This document shows positions 33,597 to 44,170 of a DNA stretch of 64,000 bases, one piece after another (position 1 is the first letter of the stretch; the number at the start of each line of letters is the position of its first letter). The notes under the pieces were generated by a model. It was not told the origin of the DNA, made no database searches, and saw only the letters and a program-made list of their open reading frames with translations. This DNA is from Molossus alvarezi. Lineage: Eukaryota > Chordata > Mammalia > Chiroptera > Molossidae. The position numbers and the translations under genes were made by a program. The stretch spans positions 162,616,290-162,680,289 of the forward strand of contig CM073885.1 in the NCBI GenBank assembly GCA_037176705.1, read 5' to 3'.

Positions 33597-34207
33597 AAGA
33601 AGTTACATAGACAGAGAATGGAAAAGAATCCAAGTAACTGTTAATAAAAATGGAGGGAAAACCACCAACCCCCACCAGCATTTTCTCACATACTTCTTGC
33701 AAGCTGTGTGGCACACGAGAGCTTTCCAAGGAAAGTGATAGGAAAGAACAGCAGAGAGCTAGCCTCTGGTCTAAAATTACCCTAAAACCACCAGAAAGAG
33801 AAAGTCCAATCTAACTGGTAGTGAATAATCTTTACAAATGAGAGCCCCATTACAGGGATGGGCCTTTCAGTTAAGTGGGATTCTAGTGCCAGTTTTCCAA
33901 AGGAACACTAGAGGAGAAAAGGGCAGCAAAAGGAAAAGCCTCCTTTATTAATTGTCTGATGAAGCTTAAATAAAACACACAGCAAAGGGGGAAAGTTAGA
34001 GTCTTGCCAGACACATAAAACAACCAAATTATTGATGGACACTGAACACCTCTTCTCTCCACAAAATAATAAAAACACAAAGAAAACTGGACTTTAATCC
34101 TAACAGAAAAAAGAAACAAATAAGGATCCTTATAAGTTACCCAAAATCCAAAAAATAAAATTATAAGTTTATATTTAACTTACCCTTGTAAAATAGAAGA
34201 TTTTTCA

Positions 34208-34441
34208 CCCTGGCTGGTGGGCTCAGTGGTTATAGCGTCAGCCTGCAGACCAAGAGTCCCGGGTTCGGTTTCTGCTAAGGGCACGTACCTCAGTTGCAGT
34301 TTGTCCCCGGCTCAGTTGTGTTCGTATGGGTGGCAACCACTCGCTGTGTCTCTCTCACATCGATGTTTCTCTCTCTGTTTTCCTCTCTCTCTCCCTCCCG
34401 CTCTATCTGAAGATAAATGCAGAAGTGAGGATAAAAAAATT
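34208..34441 (+). mobile_element. VES-type bat SINE (S9), first unit of a SINE pair
   Basis: Complete SINE ending GAAGTGAGGATAAAAAAATT. Two T residues are missing in the head (GGCTGGTGGGCTCAG). S10 starts immediately after its tail without intervening unique sequence. A duplication of about 10 bases encloses the pair: AAGATTTTTCA at 34197-34207 and AAGATTTTCA at 34713-34722. Confidence 0.9.
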
Positions 34442-34712
34442 ATCCTGGCCAGTTTGGCTCAGCAGTTAGAGTGTCAGCCCCCAGACTGAAGGGTTGTGAG
34501 TTCAATGCCTGGTTAAGGGCACATACCTAGGTTGATACCCTGCCCCCATGGGGGTTGTGTGGGAGGCAACCAATTGATGTGTCTCTCTAACATGATGTTT
34601 TTCTCTCTCTCCCTCCCTTCCACTCCCTCTGAAAATCAATGGAAAAATATCTTCAGGTGAGGATTAACAAAAATGAATGAATGAATGAATGAATGAATGA
34701 ATAAATAATAAT
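34442..34712 (+). mobile_element. VES-type bat SINE (S10) with (ATGA)n tail
   Basis: Second unit of the pair. Head TCCTGGCCAGTTTGGCTCAG, tail GGTGAGGATTAAC, then an expanded ATGA microsatellite at about 34673-34702. More diverged from S8 than S9 is in places (GGTTGATACCC in the middle), so the two units are not simple copies of each other. Confidence 0.9.
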
Positions 34713-34722
34713 AAGATTTTCA

Positions 34723-35760
34723 ATTTGACTTATGAAGTAAAAACCAACTGTATGCTGTAGATAAGAGATACACCTACATGAAGCATTTCAGTATGGCTAA
34801 AAATAAATAATTGGAAAATGATATTCTACAAATAGAAATCAGGTGTTGTAATCTTTAAATTAGACCAAATACAAGTCAATCCCCAAAGCATTAAACATAA
34901 TAAAGAAACTTTGTAAAACTAAAAGCCACACTTCATTATAAAGTGAATATCTGTATGCCAGATATCAGTACCTATCTTAGAAAGCAAAATTGTAGAAAAT
35001 AGAAAATACACATTAAAGTACACTAACAATAGGTGCCTTTATCTCATCACTCTCAGTCTAACCTTAATTTGAAAAAAATAAGTAAGAATACAGATGATTT
35101 AATCAGCATAAACAATAAGATGAATCTTAATGAACAATATAAAACTTTATACCCTCATCTTATGTTATGTCACAAATAAATCCTAAGAAGATACATAAAG
35201 TAAAAGTATTGTAAAGGATACCTTCTGATTTAAATGCAATAAAACCAGAAGTTTTAAATATAAAATAATATTTTCTTTCTCTTGTTAAAAAATTTTTGTG
35301 TGGAAAGAGAAATAAATAAAAACCTAAAAATTTCTTTAAATAATGATAAAAAGAAGAGATATCATAATCTACGGCATACCTTAAGAGAGTGATCTGAGGA
35401 ACACTCACAGTATGAGACTTTCATTAGTAAACATAAAAGAATGAAAATGAAGTAATTTTCCAGTGCAATAAAACTAGAAAATCAACAAAATAAACCAAAG
35501 ACATTATGAAGAATAAAATAATATGATAAAAGCAAAAATAATCAAAACACAGTAGATTTAATTCTTGAATCAAAATCCTACTTTGGAAGGTAAATTAATG
35601 GGGAAAAAAAACTAACTGTAGGTATTAATTGATGTTATAAAAAGGAAAATCTAATATACAAAATGACAAAAAATGAGAAAGAAATAATTGAAACAGGAGA
35701 CATTTAAAAAAATTTCCAAGATAGTAGTTTGCAAATCTGTAACTAAGTGCATTTGTAGGA
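34723..35760 (+). mobile_element. Ancient L1 ORF2 endonuclease relic
   Basis: From about 34738 the plus strand reads NQLYAVDKRYTYMKHFSMAK in one frame, the decayed start of the L1 endonuclease domain. Downstream A-rich sequence with CAATAAAACTAGAAAATCAA near 35465 matches the later endonuclease/linker region in character. Together with the ORF1 relic at 32560-33300 this suggests one old plus-strand L1, later split by SINEs S8 to S10. Confidence 0.5.
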
Positions 35761-36109
35761 GTAAATGTGTAGGAGTAAATCAGCCAGTTTCTAGATTTAT
35801 TTCAGAGAAAATTGCTCCATGCATAGCTGGAGATTCAGTATTTCCATGGAGGCGGTGAGTTCAGGATCCTCTTCGTCACTTTCTTGGACTGAAATGTGGC
35901 ACATAATTTTTCTGTATGTAGTCTTTAAAAGTAGAGTCTGGGATATCATGAAAATGATAAAAGGCTTTTGGACAATGAATTCCAATATATTATCTTTCTT
36001 ATTTCACATCATTGCTTCTTTGTAAGGTTTACAGAACTTTGTTAGTAGGTTTAACAAATAACTCTCAAAAATAAAATTCTTTCACATAATTTTAAAAAGT
36101 TACTCTAAA

Positions 36110-36155
36110 CTCATAGATAGATACATAAGATAAAGTGGATAATGGATGGATAGAT

Positions 36156-36193
<38 letters not shown>

Positions 36194-36352
36194 AGATTTA
36201 TCAACAATGGATCCATAGACCAATGATAGAATATAAGTAATGAATAGATGGGTTGCGTGGGTGGGTGGATAAAAAGAGAGAAGATACAAAAAAATAAATA
36301 GATGATAAATAATGGATGGATAGATGATAGGTAGATACATAGATAGATAGGA
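36110..36352. repeat. Complex (GATA)n / (GGAT)n microsatellite
   Basis: Two GATA blocks (36143-36198 and about 36316-36350) with degenerate ATGG/GGTG and AAAT units between them. The YLSIIYLSI translations on the minus strand are repeat artefacts. Confidence 0.95.
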
Positions 36353-36845
36353 GTGTTTTCATCTTTAAATAGGTAATACTGCTCTTACATACACTCATTC
36401 AAGTGCTTTACATAAAAGCCCAAAGAAATAATTGTTGATCACTTTGTAAATATAAAGAGTGGCACAAATATGAAATGTATAAAGTGAAATAAATATAAAG
36501 CATAATTTAAGTGTGATACAAATATTTAATATGTCAGGAACCTAATCCTGCAGGTGTTCAGAGGAAAACAAAAAATTCAAATCAATTTGCTGTGCTGCGA
36601 AACATCACCTTAGTGCCCCACTGGGTTGCCTAGAGGCATAAAATACTCTGGTTCTTAACATGGACAATTACTCCTGCTGTGATTGCTTCTTAATGAACCA
36701 GACCTTAAAAATTCAGCCCAGTGACTCAAAGTTGACTAGAAACCCAATAGAGAATAGCTCCTCTAATTTTCTCTAAATTTAACATTGCAAGAACTTTTGC
36801 TGATTACCTTTAAGTGCTTTATAAGATAAGGTGCTATTGAGATTT

Positions 36846-36914
36846 TCTTTCCTTCTTTCTTTCTTCCTTTCCTTTTCTTTCCTTTCCTTTCTCCTTTCGT
36901 TTCTTCTTTTTCAA
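36846..36914. repeat. Pyrimidine-rich (CTTT/CCTT)n tract
   Basis: About 65 bases of T and C only, apart from one G, in CTTT and CCTTT units. Confidence 0.9.
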
Positions 36915-37246
36915 ACAGTACTATTTTGCTGGTGTGTTATGCAAGATTTACTCCACTAACTATAGTCCAGTTTGTGTTTCTTTCCATGTGTATACAGAAG
37001 TTGATTTTGCTTTATGGAAGATGAGGATTAATCCTCAAGTGAAGATCCTTTATTTCTATTATTAATGGATGAATTTCTATTTTACAAGACTTGATTATAA
37101 GAGATTAGCTGTTTTTTTCTTTTTATTTAGAGACTCTTCAGGCTTTTTTGTGGAAATATCATTAATTTCTACAATGTCTCAAACAGAGATTATAGAATCC
37201 TATAGGATGCTAACATAGACATAAAACTGAATATGTTATTGTTCTT

Positions 37247-37346
37247 TTTTTTTTTTTTTTTTGGTACATACCCCTAGCGGGAACCGAACCCAGGACTCTC
37301 TGGTCCACAGGCGGACACTCAACCACTGAGCCAAACTGGCCAGGGC
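37247..37346 (-). mobile_element. Head-only VES SINE: tRNA-like part plus poly(A), perfect 15-base duplication
   Basis: The minus strand reads a VES head of about 82 bases (AGCCCTGGCCAGTTTGGCTC onward, with B box GGTTCGGTTCCCGCT) ending GGGGTATGTACC and followed directly by an A run. The whole middle and tail of a normal VES (about 150 bases) is absent. The duplication TATGTTATTGTTCTT at 37232-37246 and 37347-37361 is identical, so this is a genuine retroposition of a short RNA and not a later deletion product at the borders. Confidence 0.93.
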
Positions 37347-37617
37347 TATGTTATTGTTCTTAAAAAGAGAATGCAATAAGTAACTGGAGGTATATTGTTT
37401 AGTGGCCATATAAAAACCTAAAATATTTTATTTATATAAGGGTTATAGTATTCAATTCCATTACTAAACACTCATGCATAATTTACTTTATTTAATGGAA
37501 CTTTAACAGCTACTAGAACATAAGCAGTGAATGTTGTAGAAAATTATTTTAATGCAATTTTTTATTAGTAATTTGTAAATGACTATGCACCATGGTTCCA
37601 TTTATCATCATCAGAAT

Positions 37618-37860
37618 TCTTAACCATCATCATTATTATGATAGTTAGCATTTACTGAACAATTACTATACCCTTAGCATTAAGCTCTGATTTACACTAC
37701 TTTATTTAATACACTAAATAATCCTATGAGATTGTTAACACTAGTATCCCCTTTCATAAATCAGGGAACTGAAAGTCACACAGTGGTTAAATGGTGAAGG
37801 CATAAAAGAAAAATCAGGTTTGTCAGACGGCTTTGCACCATCATGCAACATTCTAACCTA
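37618..37860 (+). mobile_element. MIR SINE relic
   Basis: Order of MIR core segments: ATAGTTAGCATTTACTGAAC, AATAATCCTATGAGATTGTT, and TCAGGGAACTGAAAGTCACA near 37761. MIR is an old tRNA-derived SINE mobilised by L2. Confidence 0.75.
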
Positions 37861-38194
37861 TTTTCTTTTTAAACACAAGAATGGATACTCAGAAGTTATT
37901 TTGTTGGATACGTTGAGACTAAACTCTGCCACTAAACCATCCATTTTGATGTCATTTAGTCACAGTTCATTTGGAGGCAAATTTCATGTCAGTCAATTAC
38001 TAGGTTGGTTGAGCAAATATACAATTTGATTGAGCAGTAAGTACATTCAGTAGCTTGATTTTACTCAACTGTATTAATCCTTAGTCTGTGAACTGTGACA
38101 TCAGATCTTCCGATCACACCATAGAAGCACTTCTCTGTCTACATAGGGATCTTAGTCAGTGTCTTTGTTCTCAGGCTAGATTTAGGTGATTAAC

Positions 38195-38400
38195 AGAAAA
38201 TATCATTTATCGAGGGTTTATTATGTATCAATCCCCATTGTAAATACTTTACATATATTTTCCAGTTTATTGATTCAACAACTTTATGTGGTGATTTTAC
38301 TAACTCTTTTTCCAGATAAGAGAAAGGAGGCACAAAAATGTTAAGGAGCTTGTCCAAAACCACATAGTGAGTAGCATAGTCAAGATTCCACATTAGACAA
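38195..38400 (+). mobile_element. MIR SINE relic
   Basis: ATCATTTATCGAGGGTTTAT, then CTTTACATATATTTTCCAGT, then GTTAAGGAGCTTGTCCAAAA and CCACATAGTGAGTAGC follow the MIR consensus order. The minus frame across it has no meaning. Confidence 0.75.
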
Positions 38401-38464
38401 TTATATTGGGTCAGCAAGACCTGCTTTAGGCTGCAATTGTATTAATGATAACACCGTCCTTCCA

Positions 38465-38564
38465 GTTGCTTAGGCCAAAACTTTTGGAGTCATTGTTCAT
38501 TTCTCTTGTTCTCTCACATAAATAATCAATCTAACAAAATTCATTGTTTCCAACATCTCCAGAT

Positions 38565-38597
<33 letters not shown>

Positions 38598-38760
38598 GAC
38601 CATTGTTTTAACCCTGGGCTCAGTATCATCATCTTCATCTGCATTTTCACCATATCCTACTGTTTTTATCTCCCTGTTTTAACTCTTACTTTGCTGCAAT
38701 CTATTCTCAAATCATTGGCCACGTTAAATTTTTAACAAATCTTCAGAATACTTTTGAAAA
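38465..38760 (+). mobile_element. LINE-2 (L2) relic, ORF2 C-terminal region
   Basis: TTTTGGAGTCATTGTTCATT, CTGCAATCTATTCTCAAATC and the spacing between them match the end of L2 ORF2. A T(29) tract interrupts it at 38567-38595. Confidence 0.55.
38567..38595. repeat. T(29) homopolymer
   Basis: An uninterrupted run of 29 T in an L2 relic, without an adjoining retroposon body or a clear duplication. It could be an expanded A/T tract or the remnant of a tail-only insertion. Confidence 0.9.
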
Positions 38761-39599
38761 ATAAAATAACATCCATATGCTATTTTAATGCTGGCCATAA
38801 CATCTTCCAATATCATATAGAACCAGTATAGAGAGAAGAATCCAGATGGTCTAATTAATAATGCAATTTTTTTCATTTATTCTAATGGACATTCTATTTT
38901 TCACATTCGGAATCCATATGGGGGTAGTATTTTTGGTTATACCCTTAGTTTTCTGTTAATAAAAGTGAATCCTTGGTAAATAAACAAACAAAAAACAAAG
39001 GATAGCAATAATGGTCAGAGATATCATCTTACAATTATATATAGTTTTCTTCTCTTAAAGATACACTCAGATAAACCTTTTCTTTAAGACATCATTTCTA
39101 ACCAAAATAAAGTTATAGCAAGCCTGTACCTTCTGCTTTTGAATGTTTCAATCCTTTAGGGGAACTGCTCTTCCCTTTTCCTCCCCCACCACCAGACCAA
39201 AATTAACATCATATTCTTATGCTCTAGTATTCAGAATTACTTATCTTACAAAGAGCCATTCCCTAAAGATTAGAATTTTTTCTTGATGTCATGTTCATGA
39301 TATAAGATTGTAAGCCAAATTCCTTAGACCTTAAACAGAGGTGTATAATAACAAACTAAAACTGTCTCTGTGTAAGACTTCTATTAAATAGCAGTGGCAT
39401 GATACAAATTTTCAAAATACTTACCATTGAATTTGATATATTGCAGTACATATATAATAGCATCTTAAAACAATTATCAAATTTTTGTAACAAATTATTT
39501 AGAGAGAATAGGATATATATGTTATATATTATATATAAATACATATATAATATCATTTTTATATGCTTATATATTATAGATACTAATCATTTGTCACAT
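38761..39599. other. Unassigned AT-rich sequence
   Basis: Nothing firmly recognised. The part at 39050-39260 has a weak L2-like flavour. The 39500-39590 stretch is a TATA-rich simple sequence. Confidence 0.4.
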
Positions 39600-40145
39600 A
39601 TTAAGCACATATTTTATGTGGACTTTTTTTAAAAGTCTTCATTCATTTAAGAGAAAATTTTAATTTTAATGTCTACTGTATCATTTATTTTATCTTGTGG
39701 TCTTTTCTGTTTCTGTTTAAAAATTCTTTCCTATCCCAACATAATAAATATGTTCATATATAGTGTATCCAAATGTTTAAATATTTTGTTTTTAATATTT
39801 TAATTTTTTATACATTAGGAAAAATTTATAAGATTTCATTCCCTTCCTTTAATGAAAATTAATTGCTGAAGTCCCATTTATAAATTGTCCATTACTTCTC
39901 TAAGCTTTCATATGTATATAGATCTCTTTTTAGCTCTCTACTCTGTTTAATTAGGAATTGTTTTCTATTTCCATGCTAAAATATTTCTTGATAATCTCCT
40001 CCCATTCAATGTTGTATTATTGTTCATGTTTGTTCTTCCATATAAATTTTAAAGTCAGTTTCTCAAGTTCAACAATTATTTTACTCAAATTTGATTAGTT
40101 TTACTCAAAATGCTCAAACTTAAATGATATTCAATGGAATTTTTT
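39600..40145 (-). mobile_element. Ancient L1 ORF2 relic
   Basis: Antisense wording of old L1 ORF2: TTTATTTTATCTTGTGGTCT (39686) and TTTTAAAGTCAGTTTCTCAA (40047), the latter matching the segment before the RT/C-terminal region. No frame survives and the borders are vague. Confidence 0.5.
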
Positions 40146-42289
40146 TTTTCTTGAAAAACATATCTCCTGGAATCCTCTTCTTTTGCTCCCAACCTCAACT
40201 TCTTCAACATTCTAGTACTTTACTGAATTCCTCAAATGATGTATATGCCTACTTCACTTGACTTTTTTCTTGATTTACTGATCTTATCTCATTAGTTATT
40301 TTCAATGTAAATATTTTCTTGCATTTCTAAAAGTATATTTACAATATCACCTAATTGCTTATTTAATTCAATACATGTTTATATTCACTCTGTATTTTAT
40401 GCTTTTGCAAGACTCTGATGTTATTATTCTGATGTTATTAGAATACAGGATCATGACCTGTATTCTTTCTCTTTATAAAAAACTTTATAGTTCTCTTTAA
40501 AATCAATCAGGAATTTTATAACATATGCAGATCTAAAATGCTATTTAGAATTTACAAAAACAAACAAACAAACCCACAATTATTTTTGACTCCTTGGATT
40601 AATTTGCAGTCTACGTGTAGAAATATATTTTGTGTAGTATGTAGATTACTCATTTTATGAAGCTTTAAAATTCTTAAACATAAAGAAAATAACTCATTTT
40701 TGTGTTGTATTTTTAACTTTGAAAAAATTCTTACACAAGAAACCATAGATACAGAATTAACAAAATAATGAGATGCTACATGATTAACATCTTAAACATC
40801 TTGCATAAATTTCTTCCACAACATGTATTCTTTTTCTAAGTGGCATTCTGCAGTTAATTTTTTCATATCAATAATTTTTTAGTATAGATACAAAGTTTTG
40901 GTCATTCTTGAATACATCAATTACCAGTGAGAATACATTTTCAAACCAATTTTTTTGGCCCATAATGCATTCCAAGGAGATTTTATTTGCAATTAGATGT
41001 CAGTAGGAGGTGAAACATACTACAGATGTTAAAAAAATAAAAAGAATGAAAGCAAAATCATTACAGTTTTTTTCTCTGCCAGATATATGACCTTCTCTTT
41101 AAAAGAATGAAAGATAAGCATTCTAATTGTATCTTTGAATCACAAGACGGTTGAAAATACATTTGCAAGGATGAAAGGCAATTAAATGTCCCTGCTGAAA
41201 CTGGTGTTTGTATTACAGACCATTTCTTTAGTTTGGTTCATTAAGAATAACATCATTATAAGAGACAGAGATGATAAAATGTATTAAGTCTTAGTTAGAG
41301 ACAACACACAAAACTTTTTTTTTTCTTTCATCATTTTTTTCCACTCTTTCTGGAAAGCCAATTGTTAAGTTGTTAAGGGATGGGACATTTATATCGTTCC
41401 TTAAAGAATTCTTCGTGATTTGAGATTGTATTATAGACACTCTCTATCAAGAAGATACTATCTAGTCATAAGAATGTTCAGAATCATTTTCTTTCCATTT
41501 TGTCTCTAGTGTGCAGTTTCCCCCAAAATCCAACAACCATATTAGAATGACTAACTATTTTCATGCTAGGAATCATACGTAGTTCTCATATAAAGGATTA
41601 TGACCTGTGTTTGTGTAGGGCTAAAATTGAAATAAGCTGTGATGACACTAGAAAGGCACTCTGAATTTTTTTTACTATCTTGTGTTCGTAAAAGATACAA
41701 ATACACATTGCTTAACCTCCTTTCAACATTAGCTTGATTAAAGTTTCCTGTAGAATATGGTAAGTCATTTTTAGTAAAAACATAAATAAATAAATAAATA
41801 AAATAAAAGTTTCTAAATGAGAAAAGTTAACCTCATGGACAAGGTAAAGAATGAATAATTAAATGAGGGATATCTGAATTTGGTTGACTTAATGATATAT
41901 ATTTAAATTCTGCTTAAATATTTGCAAGTTACTTCATTGTCTCCAGCTAATATACAATTCATGTGAAGAACGTATGTTTGACGAAGTCTGGAGAATAGTA
42001 GGCAGATGGCCAGTAGGTAATTATCCATATCTTCACTAATTATCCTGTCATTTAATAGACCTTTATTTTACATTAGCTTTATGATCAATTTATGAAAAAT
42101 GTATTTTAAAATTTTATGCTAGCTTAAATTAAAAATATTTCTTATTGCCAATGATAAGGATTCTTGAAATCCTACAATGAATTTTCAAGTTTTGCTAATT
42201 GTTAACCTATTGAAAATTATTTATCTTCAAAACACTTACAATGTATTTGAAGAAGCAGTCCTGTGCATTAAAAAAACAAACAAATAAAC
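40146..42289. other. Unassigned AT-rich sequence
   Basis: The second-largest block I cannot assign. A small (TAAA)n run lies at 41785-41806. No long frame, RNA gene or repeat family is recognised. Confidence 0.4.
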
Positions 42290-42479
42290 GGGCTGTAAGA
42301 TCACATATCCCCAGGAAAAATCAAGTGACATAACCAGTGAGTACTATAGTGGAATCTCCATTCTCCAAATTAATTTATTCCTGAAGGCTGTTGGAGAAGT
42401 GATTTGTTCAAAAATTAAATCATTTGTTCCCCATTAGAAGTAATGTAAATTGAATTAATTTGTTTCAGACCCACAAATG

Positions 42480-42800
42480 ATTCCCTGTTTTAACCCTTTT
42501 TTACATACAGTACATATCTAATGCACTGTTTAATCTATAAACAAACTCTTCTTAAATGTGTTGAACCAGCTCCTAGGAGCCTGGACCATAAAAGTAGTTG
42601 TTCCGGAGGTGTCTTTCAGGAGGTCAGCATGCAGCATCTTCAGGTTTTCAACATCACTGCCTCCAAAATGCTATCACTAGCTAACTGCTTTCATTTATCC
42701 AAATCAACAACAGTTTTTCGACCTTTTCAGTTGCCCGTGATCATTGTTTCTGTCACGTCCCTAGCAATATCAGCACTCTCGATGGGCTCTTTATGATTTA
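42480..42800 (-). mobile_element. Probable Tigger/pogo DNA transposon relic (CENP-B-like HTH)
   Basis: On the minus strand one frame reads LKMLHADLLKDTSG (about 42620-42665), then APRSWFNTFKKSLF (about 42545-42590). This matches the end of the CENP-B-type helix-turn-helix of Tigger transposases, where a D-L stretch is followed by S-x-GWF-x-x-FK-K/R. Stops and frameshifts are frequent, and the DDE catalytic domain is not visible. The sequence upstream (to about 43110) may belong to the same element. Family name and borders are tentative. Confidence 0.5.
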
Positions 42801-43405
42801 AAATTGTGCTAGCATCCATTTTTCATGCAACAAAGGTAAAAAATACAAAAATAGTCATAGCACAATTTCCTGAGATGTTAACAAGAGGTTTACTGTTAAA
42901 CTGATTCACGCTCTCTCCTTTGTTGTCTACTGAGAGATGATTTTTGTCATGCTGATGTATCAGCATGAAAGGGTTGTTCAATACCCAGACATGTTTTTCC
43001 CTGAATAACTTGGTCAATTGTTCCACATGGGAGACTTTCGACACCCAAGGTCTGAACATATATAGTTGAGGTAGACAAAAATCATTTAAGAAAATTGGAA
43101 TAAACACAATGAAAATTGGAATAAAGTCATAACTTTCATTGAAACTTAAAGAAAATTTGAAGAGAAAATGCTATTTTGTTTTTTATAAAAATAAAGTTAT
43201 ATATACTTTTAAAATGTATTTATTTTGGTTTTCCAATTATTTATGTTCCCCTAAATATCATATAAGGTCTAGAAAGAGAAATAACCAACTGTTAATAAAA
43301 CTGACCTTTAGGGAAAGTATTAACTTTCATATTTACTATAAATAAAAACACATTGTTAGATTTTACTCTGGAACATAAAATAGGATATTTAGAATTTTAA
43401 AAAAA
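42801..43405. other. Unassigned; may include the 5' part of the Tigger relic
   Basis: The minus frame at 42823-43107 (94 residues) adjoins the HTH-like relic and could be its decayed N-terminal side. I recognise no motif in it. The remainder is AT-rich. Confidence 0.35.
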
Positions 43406-43650
43406 GGCCCTGGCCAGTTTGGCTCAGCTGTTAGAGCATTGACCCACAGACCAGAGAGTCCCAGGTTCAGTTCCTGCTAAGGGCATGTACCTTGGTTGCG
43501 GTATGTCCCTGCCCCTGTTGGGGTCATATGGGTGGCAACCACTCAATGTGTCTCTCTCACATCGATGTTTCTCTCTCTTTTCCCCCTCTCTCTCCCACTC
43601 TATCTGAAGATAAATGCAAAAATGTCCTTGGGTGAGAATAAAAAAGAAAA
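43406..43650 (+). mobile_element. VES-type bat SINE (S12)
   Basis: Complete SINE: head GGCCCTGGCCAGTTTGGCTC, B-box-like GGTTCAGTTCCTGC, tail GATAAATGCAAAAATGTCCT followed by TGGGTGAGAATAAAAAAG. Well preserved and of the extended-tail class. No convincing duplication. Confidence 0.92.
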
Positions 43651-43739
43651 GTTATTTCTGGAGTCTCCATTTCATCCAACTATGGTTTTGCACCTTTGCT
43701 AATATCACATTTCTTCACTCAATATTTTGAAAAGTACAA

Positions 43740-43905
43740 TTTTTTTTCTTTTTCAAAATTGTTTGACTACTAAAGGATTTTGTTCTTGCATATAAATTTT
43801 ATAATTACATTATCAATATCTACAAAAACTAAAACCTTGCTGTGATTTTGATGGGAATTTTAATAAATCTATGTACCATTTGGGAAACCATACCAAATTT
43901 CAGAA
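43740..43905 (-). mobile_element. Ancient L1 ORF2 fragment
   Basis: ACCTTGCTGTGATTTTGATG (43833) followed by GGAATTTTAATAAATCTATG is the antisense of the L1 RT/C-terminal segment. It is much more diverged than the adjacent young L1-C and is separated from it by about 20 bases. It may be the target into which L1-C or D inserted. Confidence 0.6.
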
Positions 43906-44170
43906 ATCATTAACATGCTAAACAATTTTTTAATTAATTAGTTTATTTATTTTTGTTACAGATGTTTCTCCTTTTCCTTCACTGATTCCCCTCTCCCCAT
44001 CACTCCCCACCCTGTCCCCAGCTTTGTTGTCCATGTCCATTGTTCATGCATACATGCATATAAGTTCTGTTGTTTATCTCTCCCCCACCACCTCCTCTTC
44101 TGGGGATTGTCAGTCTGTACCCCACTTTTATGTCTCTGGGACTACCCCATTCCTCAGACTGTTATGTTCA

